From Cryptomeria japonica (Eukaryota > Streptophyta > Pinopsida > Cupressales > Cupressaceae), in NCBI RefSeq assembly GCF_030272615.1, contig NC_081408.1:612772977-612836976 (forward strand): a stretch of DNA of 64,000 bases. The letters are read 5' to 3'. Each line of letters starts with the position of its first letter. The first letter of the stretch is position 1. Shown here in pieces: positions 22,211 to 33,218 of the stretch. Below the pieces are notes generated by a model, which was not told the DNA's origin, did no database searches, and saw only the letters and a program-made list of their open reading frames with translations. Position numbers and translations under genes: made by a program.

Positions 22211-23700
22211 TTAATTATTAATGTGAGGACTCAAAAACTTCTCTATGCTCACTGGCTTTGTTAGTGCATCCACAACAATCATGAGAGTGTCAAATTTCTC
22301 CAACTTCAACTTTCCATCTTCAACCATAACATGAAAAAGATGAAATTGAACATCAATGTGCTTTGTTCTAGCATGAAAAGTAGGATTTTTTACTAAGCAA
22401 ATGATACTTTGATTGTCACAATAGATAATAATCCGTTCTGCATCAAAACGAATATCAGAACACAATCTCTTAATCCAAATGGCTTCCTTACAAGCATGAG
22501 TAGCTTCCATGCGCTATGATTTTGTAATGGACAAAGTGACTACAACCTACCACTTACTCATCCAGCTAATAGCACCACCACACAACATGAAAATATATCC
22601 ACTAGTGGATCTTCTACTATCAATGTCACATGCCCAATCTAAATCCACATATCCATGAATATTGACTAAATACTAAGGTCCAAAAGGATAACAATGAAAA
22701 CATAGGGAATACTCAAAAGTACCTTGCAAATATTTGAACACTCTCTTTACTGCATCCCAACCTCCAAGATTAGCAATGTACAAACTAAGGATTCCCACTA
22801 CTTGGGTAATGTCAGGGCTTGTATAGACCATAACATACATAAGACTACCAATAGAACTTGCATATGGTACTCTAGTCATGTCCTCCATCTCGGTATAATA
22901 TTTTGTAAAATTCTTCATATAAAGCATCATCCCATATAATACTGGAAAAATTAATTGTCTGCAAGTTGTTATGTTAAATCTCTCCAACACTAAGTTTGCA
23001 TACTTACTTTGGCTTAACCAAATATTTATGTTAGATCTTTATCTCTTTTGATCTCAATCCCAAGAATATACCTTGTTGCACCTAGATCCTTCATCTCAAA
23101 CTATTCTGATAATTGAGACTTCAAATTTGAAATCATACTTATACCATTCCCAATAAACAGCATATAATTTCCACATATAACGAACTATGATAAGAATGTG
23201 ACCATTATCAAATTTGAAATACAAACAATGGTCAGATTTAGATGTCATAAATCTCAAAGATAACACAAGTATCAAATTTCTAGTACCACAATCTAGGAGA
23301 TTGCTTCAAAGCATATAAAAACTTCCTCAACTTGCAAACCAAATTTTCTTTACCTTTTCCAATGAAATGCTCTGGTTGTTGCATATAAGTTTCTTCATCC
23401 AAATCACCATGAAGAAATGTTGTCTTCACATTCATCTGTTTCATTTTTAAATCTTATGATGTTTCAAGTGATAACAAGAAATGAATAGATGTCATATTTG
23501 CAATAGAAGAGAAAATCTCGCCATAATCAATTCCACCCACCTAGGAATAACCCTTGCCAACCAACTGTGCCTTATGCTTCTCAATATTGCCATCTAGACC
23601 ATATTTTCTTTTGAACACCCGTTTACAACCAACATGCTTTTGTCCTTCAAACAAGGGCACCAAATCCCCATGTATCATTTTTCTTCAGTGACAACATTCA
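22211..23700 (-). pseudogene. Ty1/copia RT-RNase H relic, unit 1
   Basis: Read on the minus strand from about 23700, the conceptual translation passes through VFKRKYGLDGNIEKHKAQLV, then MNVKTTFLHGDLDEETYMQQ, a run resembling LVCKLRKFLYALKQSPR, the RT end (22990-22673: YASSIGSLMYVMVYTSPDIT, then a VFKYLQGT block) and RNase H (22510-22211: EAIWIKRLCSD, CDNQSIICLVKNPTFHARTK, HIDVQFH, ALTKPV). This is the standard copia order. The catalytic YVDD box of the RT is not recognisable and many stops interrupt it. No gag, integrase or LTR was seen. It is duplicated at 47879-49400. Confidence 0.85.
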
Positions 23701-24142
23701 AGTCACATTATATAACAAGAGACACATTGTGTCAAGTTACTACCTATAGGTGTTAGATATAGTAGTTATTGTTAGGTAGATTAGTTGATGATTGAAATTA
23801 TATTAGTGGAAACATAAAGCATTCATGTACATCATTAGTCATCTCGTTATTGCTCTTTGTTTCTAGCTCTCTTTTCTTTGTGATGTGTAGGAAGAAAAAA
23901 TGTTTGTAGCGATAAGGAACCTAAGCATAGAATTTATGTCCATCTTATTTTTAATCGATTCGATCTACTTGAATATTTTTTTCCTACAAGTGTATTTGGA
24001 TAGGATCAGAATTGTGTTTAAAGCAATTATAGAACATGGATCGTCAAAATTATTTGTACCATCCTACACCTCATCATTGATGCAAAAATAATAAATAAAA
24101 TAAATTAATATAATTAATAAAAAATTATTATTATTTGAAGTT

Positions 24143-24181
<39 letters not shown>

Positions 24182-24816
24182 ATTTTTGTACAATAATAAT
24201 GTATTGTATGTTATACAAATAATAGATACAAAATAATAAAATTGAATAGAGTATTTTAAGAAAAATAAAAAAATTAAATATTATTAATTGTTAAATAGAC
24301 AATACATAAAGTAGGTAAGTATTTTTTAGATTATAGTGTCTAATATATATTTTTTAATTTTATAATTAATTGATTAGATATTAATGACATCACAAATGTC
24401 ATTCATTGAGACAACATAATGTTAAAGTCAACATGTGCTTTTATTATGATGTATATAATATTATATATGGAATTCAAGTCATTAATTGAGCTCACAAAAT
24501 TTATAGAATAAATAAACAATAACATGATTTTTGTACTGACTATTCCCAACATGAACCAATAGCGAGAAAGAAAAATGATATTTTTTAAATTATTGAATTA
24601 TAAATTAATTATAAACTATAGAAATATTGTTCAAAAATTTTAATTCTAAACAATGATTGGTTGAACTAATATCAAAATTGGATTGAATAAATATAGGGAG
24701 GAGCTAATACTGTTTATCTTGAGGATGAGGATATTAGTCAAAATTGAGCTAACATAAAAGAAAAAATGAAGCATAAAATTGAGCTAACAAGATACAGAGA
24801 GATAGATAGGAAGAGT
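23701..24816. other. AT-rich sequence with a TG microsatellite
   Basis: It includes (TG)n at about 24146-24180 (longer than the 49821-49843 counterpart) and a 63-codon frame at 23900-24091, open in both units but unrecognised. Confidence 0.45.
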
Positions 24817-24897
24817 AAACATAAAAGAAAACTTTCAAAAGACCAAATTGAAGCATATAGACAAGGAGATAGTGAAGTCATAGGAATAGAAGACAAG
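24817..24897. repeat. Right arm of the 80-bp inverted repeat, unit 1
   Basis: It is the partner of 21879-21957. It lies immediately upstream of the open frame of the transposase-like gene, so the left arm may be a displaced, inverted copy of that gene's leader. The unit 2 arms lie at about 47555-47635 and 50483-50563. Confidence 0.75.
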
Positions 24898-26440
24898 GCT
24901 TGTCATATATTGGTGAAGGTGAGGCCTCTGATCCACCCGTAAATGTTATTTCAAGTGAAGAGGAAATTGAATATGCAAATATTGCGCATGATATTAACAA
25001 TGAAAATGAGAATGTAGATATTGATATTGAAAATTTTGAACGTGATATTCAAATTGGGAATGAAAATGTTGAAATTGATATTCAAAATGTTCAACATGAT
25101 GTGGAATTTGGAAATGAAAATGTGGGGATTGAAAGTGAAAATGTTGGAATTGACATTGAAGGTGAAAATGTTGAACCAAGTGAATGTTATGTATCACCAA
25201 ATTAAATGATAAATGAAGACCCTCCCATGGAAGAAAGACAAATTCCAAACTCAAGACCTTCAAGAACCCCTAAAAGGTTACTTGAAATTGATGAGAACAT
25301 TATAGACAATCTTGAAGGCAAGAGGTCAATACAAATTGTTCGATTGTGGGCTACACAACTTTTCAACCAATATTTTAGCAATAAGACATTCACCAAGCTA
25401 TCCAAATTGAAGATTCATGTGAATAAGAAGATGAAGAAAAATTATATTATTGTTAAAAATCTTTTTAATGCTCTCAATTCCATTGGAAAGAATAAAAAAG
25501 AAAAAGATAAAGAGAGTTGCTGAAAGAGTGATTAAAACCTCCTTAGTAAGCCATCATTTGAGAAAGGCTCGCTTTATAAGACAAACTTGTGTTTATTTCA
25601 ACATAAATCATAAAAATTTGGATAGAGGACTTGCAAGAAGAGAAAGACTCGACGGTCCTCTTCCAATGATACATGGGCTTTTAGAGGGAGGCTTCCACAT
25701 GTTTCAATAAGAAACTAACCGACAATGTAAAGGAGGAAATTCAACAATTTCAGCACTTTAACTCTAGATTATCACCTAATGTAAAGGATGTTTTAAAGTT
25801 AAGAATTGGCAATCCAAACCGCACACCACATCCTAAACATTTCTTGGAATCAAGCCAAACAATATTATTCAATTTTTTTTGTGAAACACATCCAACTTTG
25901 AAAATCTCACAAAGGGATTTTGAATCTTTGAAGCCATTTTATTATGTACCTCTTAAGATTCGTAATACTTGTTGTTGCAAATACCATGTGAATTTTTCAA
26001 TGTACCATGAAATATTATGCTATATTCATTCTACTTTGCATACTACCAAATTGTTATAGGAGTGTGGTGCAATGCAACTTCCAAGAGCATCGATGGACTT
26101 GCTAGATCTATTTTTATATCCTAGAGATGATGGATACTTTTTCTATAGAAATGAAAGTTTAAATGAGAAGTGCTCACAATGTGGTGGCTTGTCAAAGTTC
26201 ATCTTGTGTTTTCAAGAGGGCGTCAAACATGAATTTGGAAAGAATATTGTCGAGAATAAAATATATTTGATGTTCAAATATACTTTGAAGAGTGGAGGTG
26301 AAGGTTCTAGATGCGAGATGGTTATAAAAGAATGCAGTGTTGTTGTAGTGTCCTAAATTATGCCCAGTGCATTTATGACACTTACACATTGTGCCCAATG
26401 CATTTATGACAAAGTTCATGATCAATATTTTATTACTTTG
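24897..26440 (+). pseudogene. Transposase-like gene, N-terminal and middle part, unit 1
   Basis: Consecutive plus-strand frames give one decayed gene. 24900-25205 has no ATG and is an acidic, Asn-rich region built of ENVEIDI-type repeats. 25206-25523 is a basic region with RLWATQLFNQYFSNKTFTKL. 25520-25710 has LVSHHLRKARFIRQ. 25844-26059 has FESLKPFYYVPLKIRNTCCC and KYHVNF. 26072-26356 has LNEKCSQCGGLSKF. The TCCCKYH and CSQCGGL blocks and the later VDFTKNY and HGKGEHDGAGA blocks (35500-36000) resemble a dispersed plant and animal transposon-type family with an RNase H-like fold as I remember it; the family name is not certain. Stops at each segment end show decay. The gene is split by the LTR element at 26624-34484. 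Confidence 0.5.
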
Positions 26441-26618
26441 ACATCATGAGTTCAAAATTCAAAGTGTCCCCAATTTCCCTTAGACCTCATTTGGGATCAT
26501 CTTGGTGTGGATGGTAGCATGTCATGTAGACGTCTACACATTGCACTAACATCTCATCAGATTATTGAACCTAGAATCATATATCCCACATCAAATATTT
26601 TCAAATGCATGCCCCTTA

Positions 26619-26623
26619 ACTTG
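26619..26623. repeat. Target-site duplication, left (ACTTG)
   Basis: It is identical to 34485-34489. Unit 2 has a single ACTTG at the same position (52251-52255). Confidence 0.95.
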
Positions 26624-27858
26624 TGTAAAGCGGAAAATTGATCGAACCCTAGTTGCTCTCCCCTCTTCCGACTCCAAGGAGAGAGAAGGGAGGTCACTAG
26701 GGTTGATGGTTTTCACTTAGGGAAGACTTTACATTCAAAAGAGGGGTTGAAACCCACAAGATCCAATCCCACACAATGCAAGATTGGATTCTAGATGTGT
26801 TTCAAGGGTTAAGACAGCAAGGCCACCCTCTTTTGTAAAGAATGTTGATAGAAGAATTAAGCTAGGAATGCATGAAAAGTGAGAAAGTTTCGCTTATAAA
26901 CTGATATAGGGATATAGGATGAAGTTGCGGACCTGGAATTAGCTGTAAAATGTCGATAAGGCGCTGTCCTGTAAATTTGAGCAAAAGTTGACGGGACGAT
27001 GGCGCCCGGCGTGCACACGGTCCTCCGAAAAATCCACGAAACGAAGGGGGATCTGTTCGTCTCTGCACAAGGATTCCAGATCTTCAATTTCAGCCGCGTA
27101 CCTGCAACCTACACACAGAAAAGCGAAGACGATTGGAGGGTTAGGGATTAGGGGTTTGCCTTTTGGTCAAACCTCGATTTTGGAATTAACCAAGAAATGA
27201 GAAATGTTGTAAATGTAAATGTTTGTAATGTAAAACAAGTACTAATACCTTGTTGTAAGGATGTTTGTATCCTTATGTGCGAAGGTATAGATGTTGTTGT
27301 TTGTTGTATTGTTGTATGTTGTAGTATGTGATCTCCTCTTCAATGGTTGAATCCTTGTCTTGAATGCAACACTTAGCCTTGAATGGAGACTTGGAGTGAT
27401 CAATTGCTTGAAGGAATGTTTGAATGCTTGAATGCTTGAATGTCATTTCCACATATGTTCATCTTCTCCATCTACCCAAATGGGAGAGGAAAATGTAGTT
27501 TATATACTTGCCAATTAGGGTTGATAGACTGATTTTCCCAACCTTAGGCCGACCAGGAAACAATATTTTCCAATTTGCAAACAAAAAGACCCGAAGTCCC
27601 AAGGAGACTGGGCCCAAAATAGGGCCAGGGACCAGGGCGCTGGGTGCCCTGGTCCTGGGGGACCAGGGCGCTGGGCGCTCTGGTCCCACCTCCCGAGACA
27701 GCAGGGTGCAAAGGAGGTTCAGGCCAGGGTGCAAGAAAATGCAGTTTTTGGTGTCGTGAACAAGTTTCGGGGTTTCCATTCAGGTTCCGTGTTGCGTCGC
27801 CATCGTGAAGATCGAAATGCAGTCAAAATTGCAAGTGTCACAATTTTAGGATGCTACA
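26624..27858 (-). repeat. 3' LTR of the gag-only element
   Basis: It is 1,235 bp long, with two 27-bp palindromes (27629-27655 and 27660-27686). One related 30-bp module lies at 26994-27023, matching 33589-33618 in the 5' LTR. Confidence 0.93.
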
Positions 27859-27876
27859 TTTAGCCCCCACTTTAGC
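27859..27876 (-). promoter_or_regulatory. Polypurine tract
   Basis: The minus strand reads TAAAGTGGGGGCTAAA immediately before the 3' LTR, the usual place and composition for a plus-strand priming tract. Confidence 0.7.
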
Positions 27877-28600
27877 GGGAGTATGTATTCTCATACTTCC
27901 GGTAAAGTACAAGGAAACAACATTGAAAGACTTTCACCACGTCAAGGAGGCAAGACACACCAAGCCCCTAGTGGACTAGGGATCTTACGACTTCGATTGA
28001 CAAAGTAAAAGGGAAGATCACGAGGGAGAACCATGATTGTCAGTAGTAAGGTTCCCTCACTATGAGTCATGCAAGAGAAATACCAAAAATTTTCAAGGCA
28101 AAGCTAAGTTCGCCAAGAAATTTTCAAGTATCTTGAAAGGATAGACAGGGTGTATGCCCCCCTACGTTAAAGCGATCGCACACGCCTCAACGGGGGTGAT
28201 TGTTTTAACGTAGTGATACACATAAGAAATGAGAAAGGAAAGGAGCACGTTATCACAAAGATTTAACCCCCAAGTGTGAGATAAACCCAAGGATAATAGA
28301 CACAAAACACAAAGCACGAGGTGACTTCGCTTTCCTCGGGGTTAGTATGTTGTATGATAAGTCATGTATATATCATATGTATGTATGCATAATTGTTCTT
28401 CATTCCCTAATCAAGGAAGGTCACCTAGAAGAAGGGAACACATGTGTCTTTTGAGTCAACATGAGAGAGACCAAAAGAGATCTCAATGCTTTGTATCGTC
28501 CTCAAGTAGACAACACTAAGGACAACAAATAGAAGAATGAGAATAACATATAGAAGAAGTAACAAAAGAGAGGAGGAGAGAATCTAATATGCTAATGTAG
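27877..28600. other. Non-coding 3' region of the LTR element
   Basis: It contains no open frame. It includes a hairpin (about 28162-28217): CTACGTTAAA and TTTAACGTAG arms around a GATCGCAC/GTGATTG extension. Confidence 0.6.
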
Positions 28601-30154
28601 CTAGTCTAGCACGTCATCTACCCCCCGATCTTGTTGATCAATGTTTCGAGAAGGTAGGGAACACGCTAGAGGAGGAACATCCAACACAGCAGATGGAGCT
28701 ATCACAAGATCCAAACAAGGGCTATGTTCATGTTCCAAGCCACATTGTTCTTGTCTAGGAGCTAGGATAAGTGCTTTAGAAAATTCGTTAGATAAATGGT
28801 TATCAATATCAACAAGTTCATATTCACTATCAGAAGCAAGAGGAGTAACATGTTCATGAATAACATTTTCATCTATATCATCATCAAGATTTATAAAAAT
28901 AGGATCTTTAACTCGCACAGGATCAAGACCATCATGCATCTTATGTTTAGGAGATTTTGGCTCAATTTCCAGTTGAGGAGAAAATGGAATAATGCTTGTT
29001 GAAGGTGTTTTTGGAGATTGCAAAGTTTGAGAAGCAGCTGCCTGAGCTCTAAGACGATGCTTTCGTCTGCATTCACATGCAGAACGATTTCGTCTAGTCT
29101 TAGTAGGAAGTGGAGAAGATTGAGGAGGAGGAATGTTCTCATCCTTATCACTTGGGTGTTTAGGTTGTGGTCTCTTAGGCTGGATAATAGGAGAAGAAGA
29201 AGGTCTCTTCTCTCTATAAAAGGATGGAGGAGGAACTGCTCCATATAAAGGAGGAATTTTTGGTTTAAGAAGAAGACCAAGTCCATCATGACGAGGAGGT
29301 ATAGGTCTACTTTTAGAAGGTTTATTAGGCATAGACATAGTCACATCCATGGGAATGGGTTGGGAATCTTCTTGAGGAAAGACATTAGTTTTATCTTTCA
29401 AAGGAAGAACTTCCTTCTCAAGAACGATAGGAATGTCAAGTTTAGGTGTTCTAGGTTCACTTAGAGATAAGATCATATCTGTTTTCCACTTTTGATAAGA
29501 TTTGAAAAGATGATCACTTCGCGGAGGAAGGGATTGGAATTGTTTAGGCCAAAAATAATCAATAGGAACACTAGAGGTTCTTTCAGCTGGTTTAAAGAGA
29601 CTATGATTGACAGTAACAACTTCACCATTATGGGGAAATTTCAAACATTTATGAATAGGAGAAGCAATAGCTTTCATGGAAGATAGCCAAGGATAGCCTA
29701 GCTTCACACGAAATTGTTCAGAAGATGGAATAATAGCAAAGTTCACATCAAGGGATTTGTTATGGACCTCAATAGGTAATGTAATAGAACCAATTGCAGG
29801 AGAAGAAAATGCATCAAATAATTTCACAACCACATCTGTTTTGTCATAGATTACTTGATTCAATTGCAAAGTAAAAAGAAATTCTTCAGTAATAACATTA
29901 ACCATGCACGAAGGATCAATAAGCACTCCACGGCAAGGTGTATTCTTGACTTTTGCAACTATGTATAAAGGACCATCAGGTGCCCTGATAGTTTCACTAG
30001 AATCAAATGTGATGGAAGGTTCTTTAGGGTTTTCTTGCTGCTCTACAAAGTTAATCACATTCGGAGTCATAGACACAAGACCATCAGATGATAAAGAGGA
30101 ATCATTAGTCTCAATCGCATTAGAGGTATGGGAAGGTAATGGATCAGTAAAAAT
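28601..30154 (-). pseudogene. Protease-like region and Pro-rich tail of the LTR element
   Basis: It continues the gag frame after a TAG with IFTDPLPSHT; the first ATG is at 30076 (491 codons). Residues 30-130 resemble a retropepsin: RGVLIDPSCMVNVITEEFL stands where plant gypsy elements have (L/I)DxGSxxNI, followed by KLGYPWLSS. The catalytic Asp is present, but the usual Gly-Ser after it is altered (DPSC), so activity is doubtful. Next come a Pro-rich region with HDGLGL, a basic stretch (KTRRNRSACECRRKHRLRAQ) and an acidic tail ending VDDVLD. An RT should come next in an autonomous element; none is found. Confidence 0.75.
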
Positions 30155-32038
30155 CTAAAGATTTTGGTTAGGAGGAGCTACAGATGTATTGCCTTTATCA
30201 TTCACTCCAGAAACAGAGATAGTATTATTATCAATCAAATCTTGAATTTTACCCTTTAAAGAAAAACATTTTTCAGTATCATGCCCAGGCTGACGATGAA
30301 ATTTACAAAAAGCTTTGTTATCAAAATAAGGTGAAGTAATCTTTGCAGGATCAATTTGCCTTATAGGAGGAAGAGTAAGCACATTTTGTTCCAATAACTT
30401 ATTCATAATACTATGCAATGATTCATTCAAAGGAGTATACTTTCTTTCTTTCTTGAAAAACTTAGAAATAGGAGGCACACTTGATGCTGCATTCACATTG
30501 TTGTTGATGATGTTTTCATTGAATTTGATGGAATCTCTGTTCGGTTTAAACTTTCCAAATGGTTGTTGACTGCTATCATCCTTATCCGGAGCCATAGGAT
30601 GTGATTGTTCCATTTGACTCACAGTCAGTTGATAATTGTGAAGAGTTGCACACAACTGTTGGAAAGAAGTAAACTCAGAAAACAGAAGTTTGTCTCGAAT
30701 ATCTTTTTGTAAATTAGAAATAAAGATTCTTTGAATATCATCGTTAGGCACTGGAATAGAAATTTGAGCATACAAATGCTTATATCTACCAATGAAATCA
30801 GTCACTTTTTCTTTAACACCTTGTTTACAATGCATTAAATCAATCAAAGTAACTTTAGGACTGATATTGTTTTGAAATTGTTGAATGAAAGCATTTGCAA
30901 GTTGTTCAAAAGAAGTAATAGAATAAGAAGGCAACGAGCAATACCATTGTAGGGCCTTGTCTCTTAATGTTCTAGTAAACAGTTTTGCAAGCAACCTTTG
31001 GTCATAAGCAAAATCAGTACATATGGTTTGAAAAGTCTTAACATGTGTTAGAGGATCTCCTTTACCATTATAAAGCTCCAAATGCGGGATTTCAACATGT
31101 TTAGGGGGAATAGCTCGAACAATGTCAAGAGAAAGTGGGCTCGCAACATCAAATGTGGGCACACTAAACTTAGATTGATTCATAGAGGCAATTTGTTGCT
31201 GTAAAGAAGAGACAGTTTGTGCAAGATTGTTAATGGTCACTTCAGTCGAAGAGTTCATATTAGATGTGTTAGATTGAGATGGAGGTGTTATGTTATTGAA
31301 AGAAGGTAAAGAGTAAGGTGGCGGGACACTATGATAGTTAGTCATATGAGATGATTGGATAGGAGGAACACTACAAGGAGGAATGGAATGGTTGAATGAA
31401 TTGCCCCCTTGCGTCATGTTCATTTGTGGAGATGTAATAGGAACACTCATAGAAGGAATGAATGAAGAAGTTGGATTAAATGAAGGAAGAGGATTAACTG
31501 AAGAAGAAGGATTGCCCCCATGACTGGTAATCATAGGAGGAATGTCTTGTATAGAAGTAGCCATTATGTTTGATGTAAAGGTAGGTATGCTAGCAATAGG
31601 AGTTGTCAAAGGAATAGAATGATTGACTTGAGTGGGAGGTTGTGTATAACCTAAAGATTTGGCACAACTCTTTATAGGCATCACATTCGAATCCACAATG
31701 TGTGCAATACCACGCAAAATATCAATTCCATTCTTATCACTTTGAAGCATATGTTTTAGACCCTCAATTAAAGGAAGAGCTTGACTATCGGGGTATTCTT
31801 GAGACATCCATTGTCAAAAATCGTCAAATTGGTGATCCAATTTCGCAAGTTGTTCTACAGAAACCTCATGGAGAGCTTCTTCATCATTACGAGGATTAGA
31901 GGAATTACCCATGTCCTCGTTAAAAAGGCTATTCAAATTAGGTTCCATCTCCTCAGTAATTAAACCTCGGAAAGACTTAATTCTACGGCTTCGTCTAACG
32001 GGAATAGTGTAAGTAGGGCTTATTGTTGTAAAACTCAT
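30155..32038 (-). pseudogene. gag of the LTR element (Retrotrans_gag plus zinc knuckle)
   Basis: The first 74 codons (32038-31817, from MSFTTISPTY) are followed by an in-frame TGA and two codons later by MSQEYPDSQ (31807), which stays open for 550 codons. A Ser/Pro-rich N-terminal half precedes the capsid-like Retrotrans_gag domain at roughly residues 230-400 of that frame (LYNGKGDPLTHVKTF, ALQWYCSLP, TSFEQLANAFIQQF, VKEKVTDFIGRYK). The single zinc-knuckle-like motif FCKFHRQPGHDTEKC near residues 500-515 is the form seen in plant TAT/Athila-type gag. Gag forms the particle that packages element RNA. The frame ends at a TAG (30155-30157) that is in phase with the protease frame. Confidence 0.85.
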
Positions 32039-33218
32039 GCACTAGAAAGAGAGAGAAGATTTTAAATTTTAGAGGTAGCAATTTTCAGTAAAATCAGCCA
32101 ATCTTCTAGATTTAAGCTGTTAAATGCAATCACGACAGTCTCCCGAAATTTCAGAAAAAATGTCTGGGACCATGGCGCTCGGAGTGCACACGGTCCTTGC
32201 AACTTTTTTTGAAATTTGCAGGGATGAAAGTTATGATGATTTTAGAGCTAATCTGAAAAAATTGAGTGATTTTACGATTTGTAGATAGGCCAAATTAAAG
32301 TTGCAATTTCAAAATTGAACCCTACCCAGATTGTTGAAAAATGCAAAATTTGAATTTTGAAAAAGAGAGGGAAACTGAAATTTTGAATTTTATGATTTTA
32401 GAGGGAATGTCAAAAGCAATGCAAGTTTTGAAATTTAAAAATTGACTCAATTTCACGCAAAATTCAATTTTGAAAGCGGAAATCAAAGTTGTTGTAATTA
32501 AGCACTTAATTTCAAAAGTCACAAATTGCAAGAATTTGAATAAAGCACTGAAATTTCGAATGAATGCAAACACACTTTTCAGATTTATGACAGTAAGAAC
32601 ACAATTTCGACATAAAATTTTAGTTTCAACGATTTTTGAATGATTAGAAGCCTTAAACCAAGCAATCACAAGACCAACTTTGACTTTAATTTTGAAAGTG
32701 TTATAATTGATAAAATCAGCCAAAATTCTGGATTTTAGCAGGAAAATATAGTAAGATCTTGCTCCCAAAATTTCAGAAAAAATGTCGGGGACGATGGCGC
32801 TCGGAGTGCACATGGTCCTCGCAACTTTTTTTCAAATTTTCAGGGATGAAAGATATTGTGATTTTATTGCAGAATCCAAAGTTACAGCTGATTTGGAGAT
32901 GTTTTGATCAGTGAAATTGTCGAACAAAGGTTGAATCAAGAGGGTTTCAAAAATTAGGGTTTTGACACTTAACCACTTAATTTTCAAAATTGAAGCACAA
33001 ACATGAATTGATAATTTGTAATAGAAGGGTAGATCTAAAACAAGCATTAATAATTAAACATTTCGCAAGCTCAATTACTAAAAAGAAAATTCAGGGTTTT
33101 TATGCAATTAACCTCTAAAATTTGCAAAAGATCAAACATGGAAATGTAATCAAGGAATCCAATTTTCAGATCTAACCATGAATAATCAAAAAGGATGTTC
33201 ACGTCGGGTTCACCAAAA
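32039..33218. other. Leader region of the LTR element with a direct repeat
   Basis: Minus-strand frames here are low-complexity and not convincing. Two diverged copies of about 140 bp (about 32090-32235 and 32710-32865) each contain TTTCAGAAAAAATGTC followed by a 30-bp GC-rich module (32167-32196, 32789-32818) and GCAACTTTTTTT. The modules resemble those in the LTRs. Confidence 0.75.
33197..33215 (-). promoter_or_regulatory. Candidate primer binding site
   Basis: Three bases inside the 5' LTR, the minus strand reads TGGTGAACCCGACGTGAAC. It begins with the TGG expected from the complement of a tRNA 3' CCA end. The priming tRNA was not identified. Confidence 0.6.

Noticed and set aside
25021-25263. 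His/Phe-rich and Lys/Met-rich frames overlapping the acidic repeat region
   Set aside because: Alternative frames of the same minisatellite; the acidic frame connects with the downstream transposase-like segments.
27459-27779. 100-residue Pro/Gly/Arg-rich frames inside the LTRs (also 34054-34570)
   Set aside because: They arise from the GC-rich palindromic repeats; frames differ between the two LTRs and occur on both strands.
32322-33047. 163- and 71-codon minus-strand frames in the LTR element leader
   Set aside because: Low-complexity Phe/Lys/Ile-rich translation of AT-rich DNA that runs across the palindromic module; no gag, env or other family pattern.
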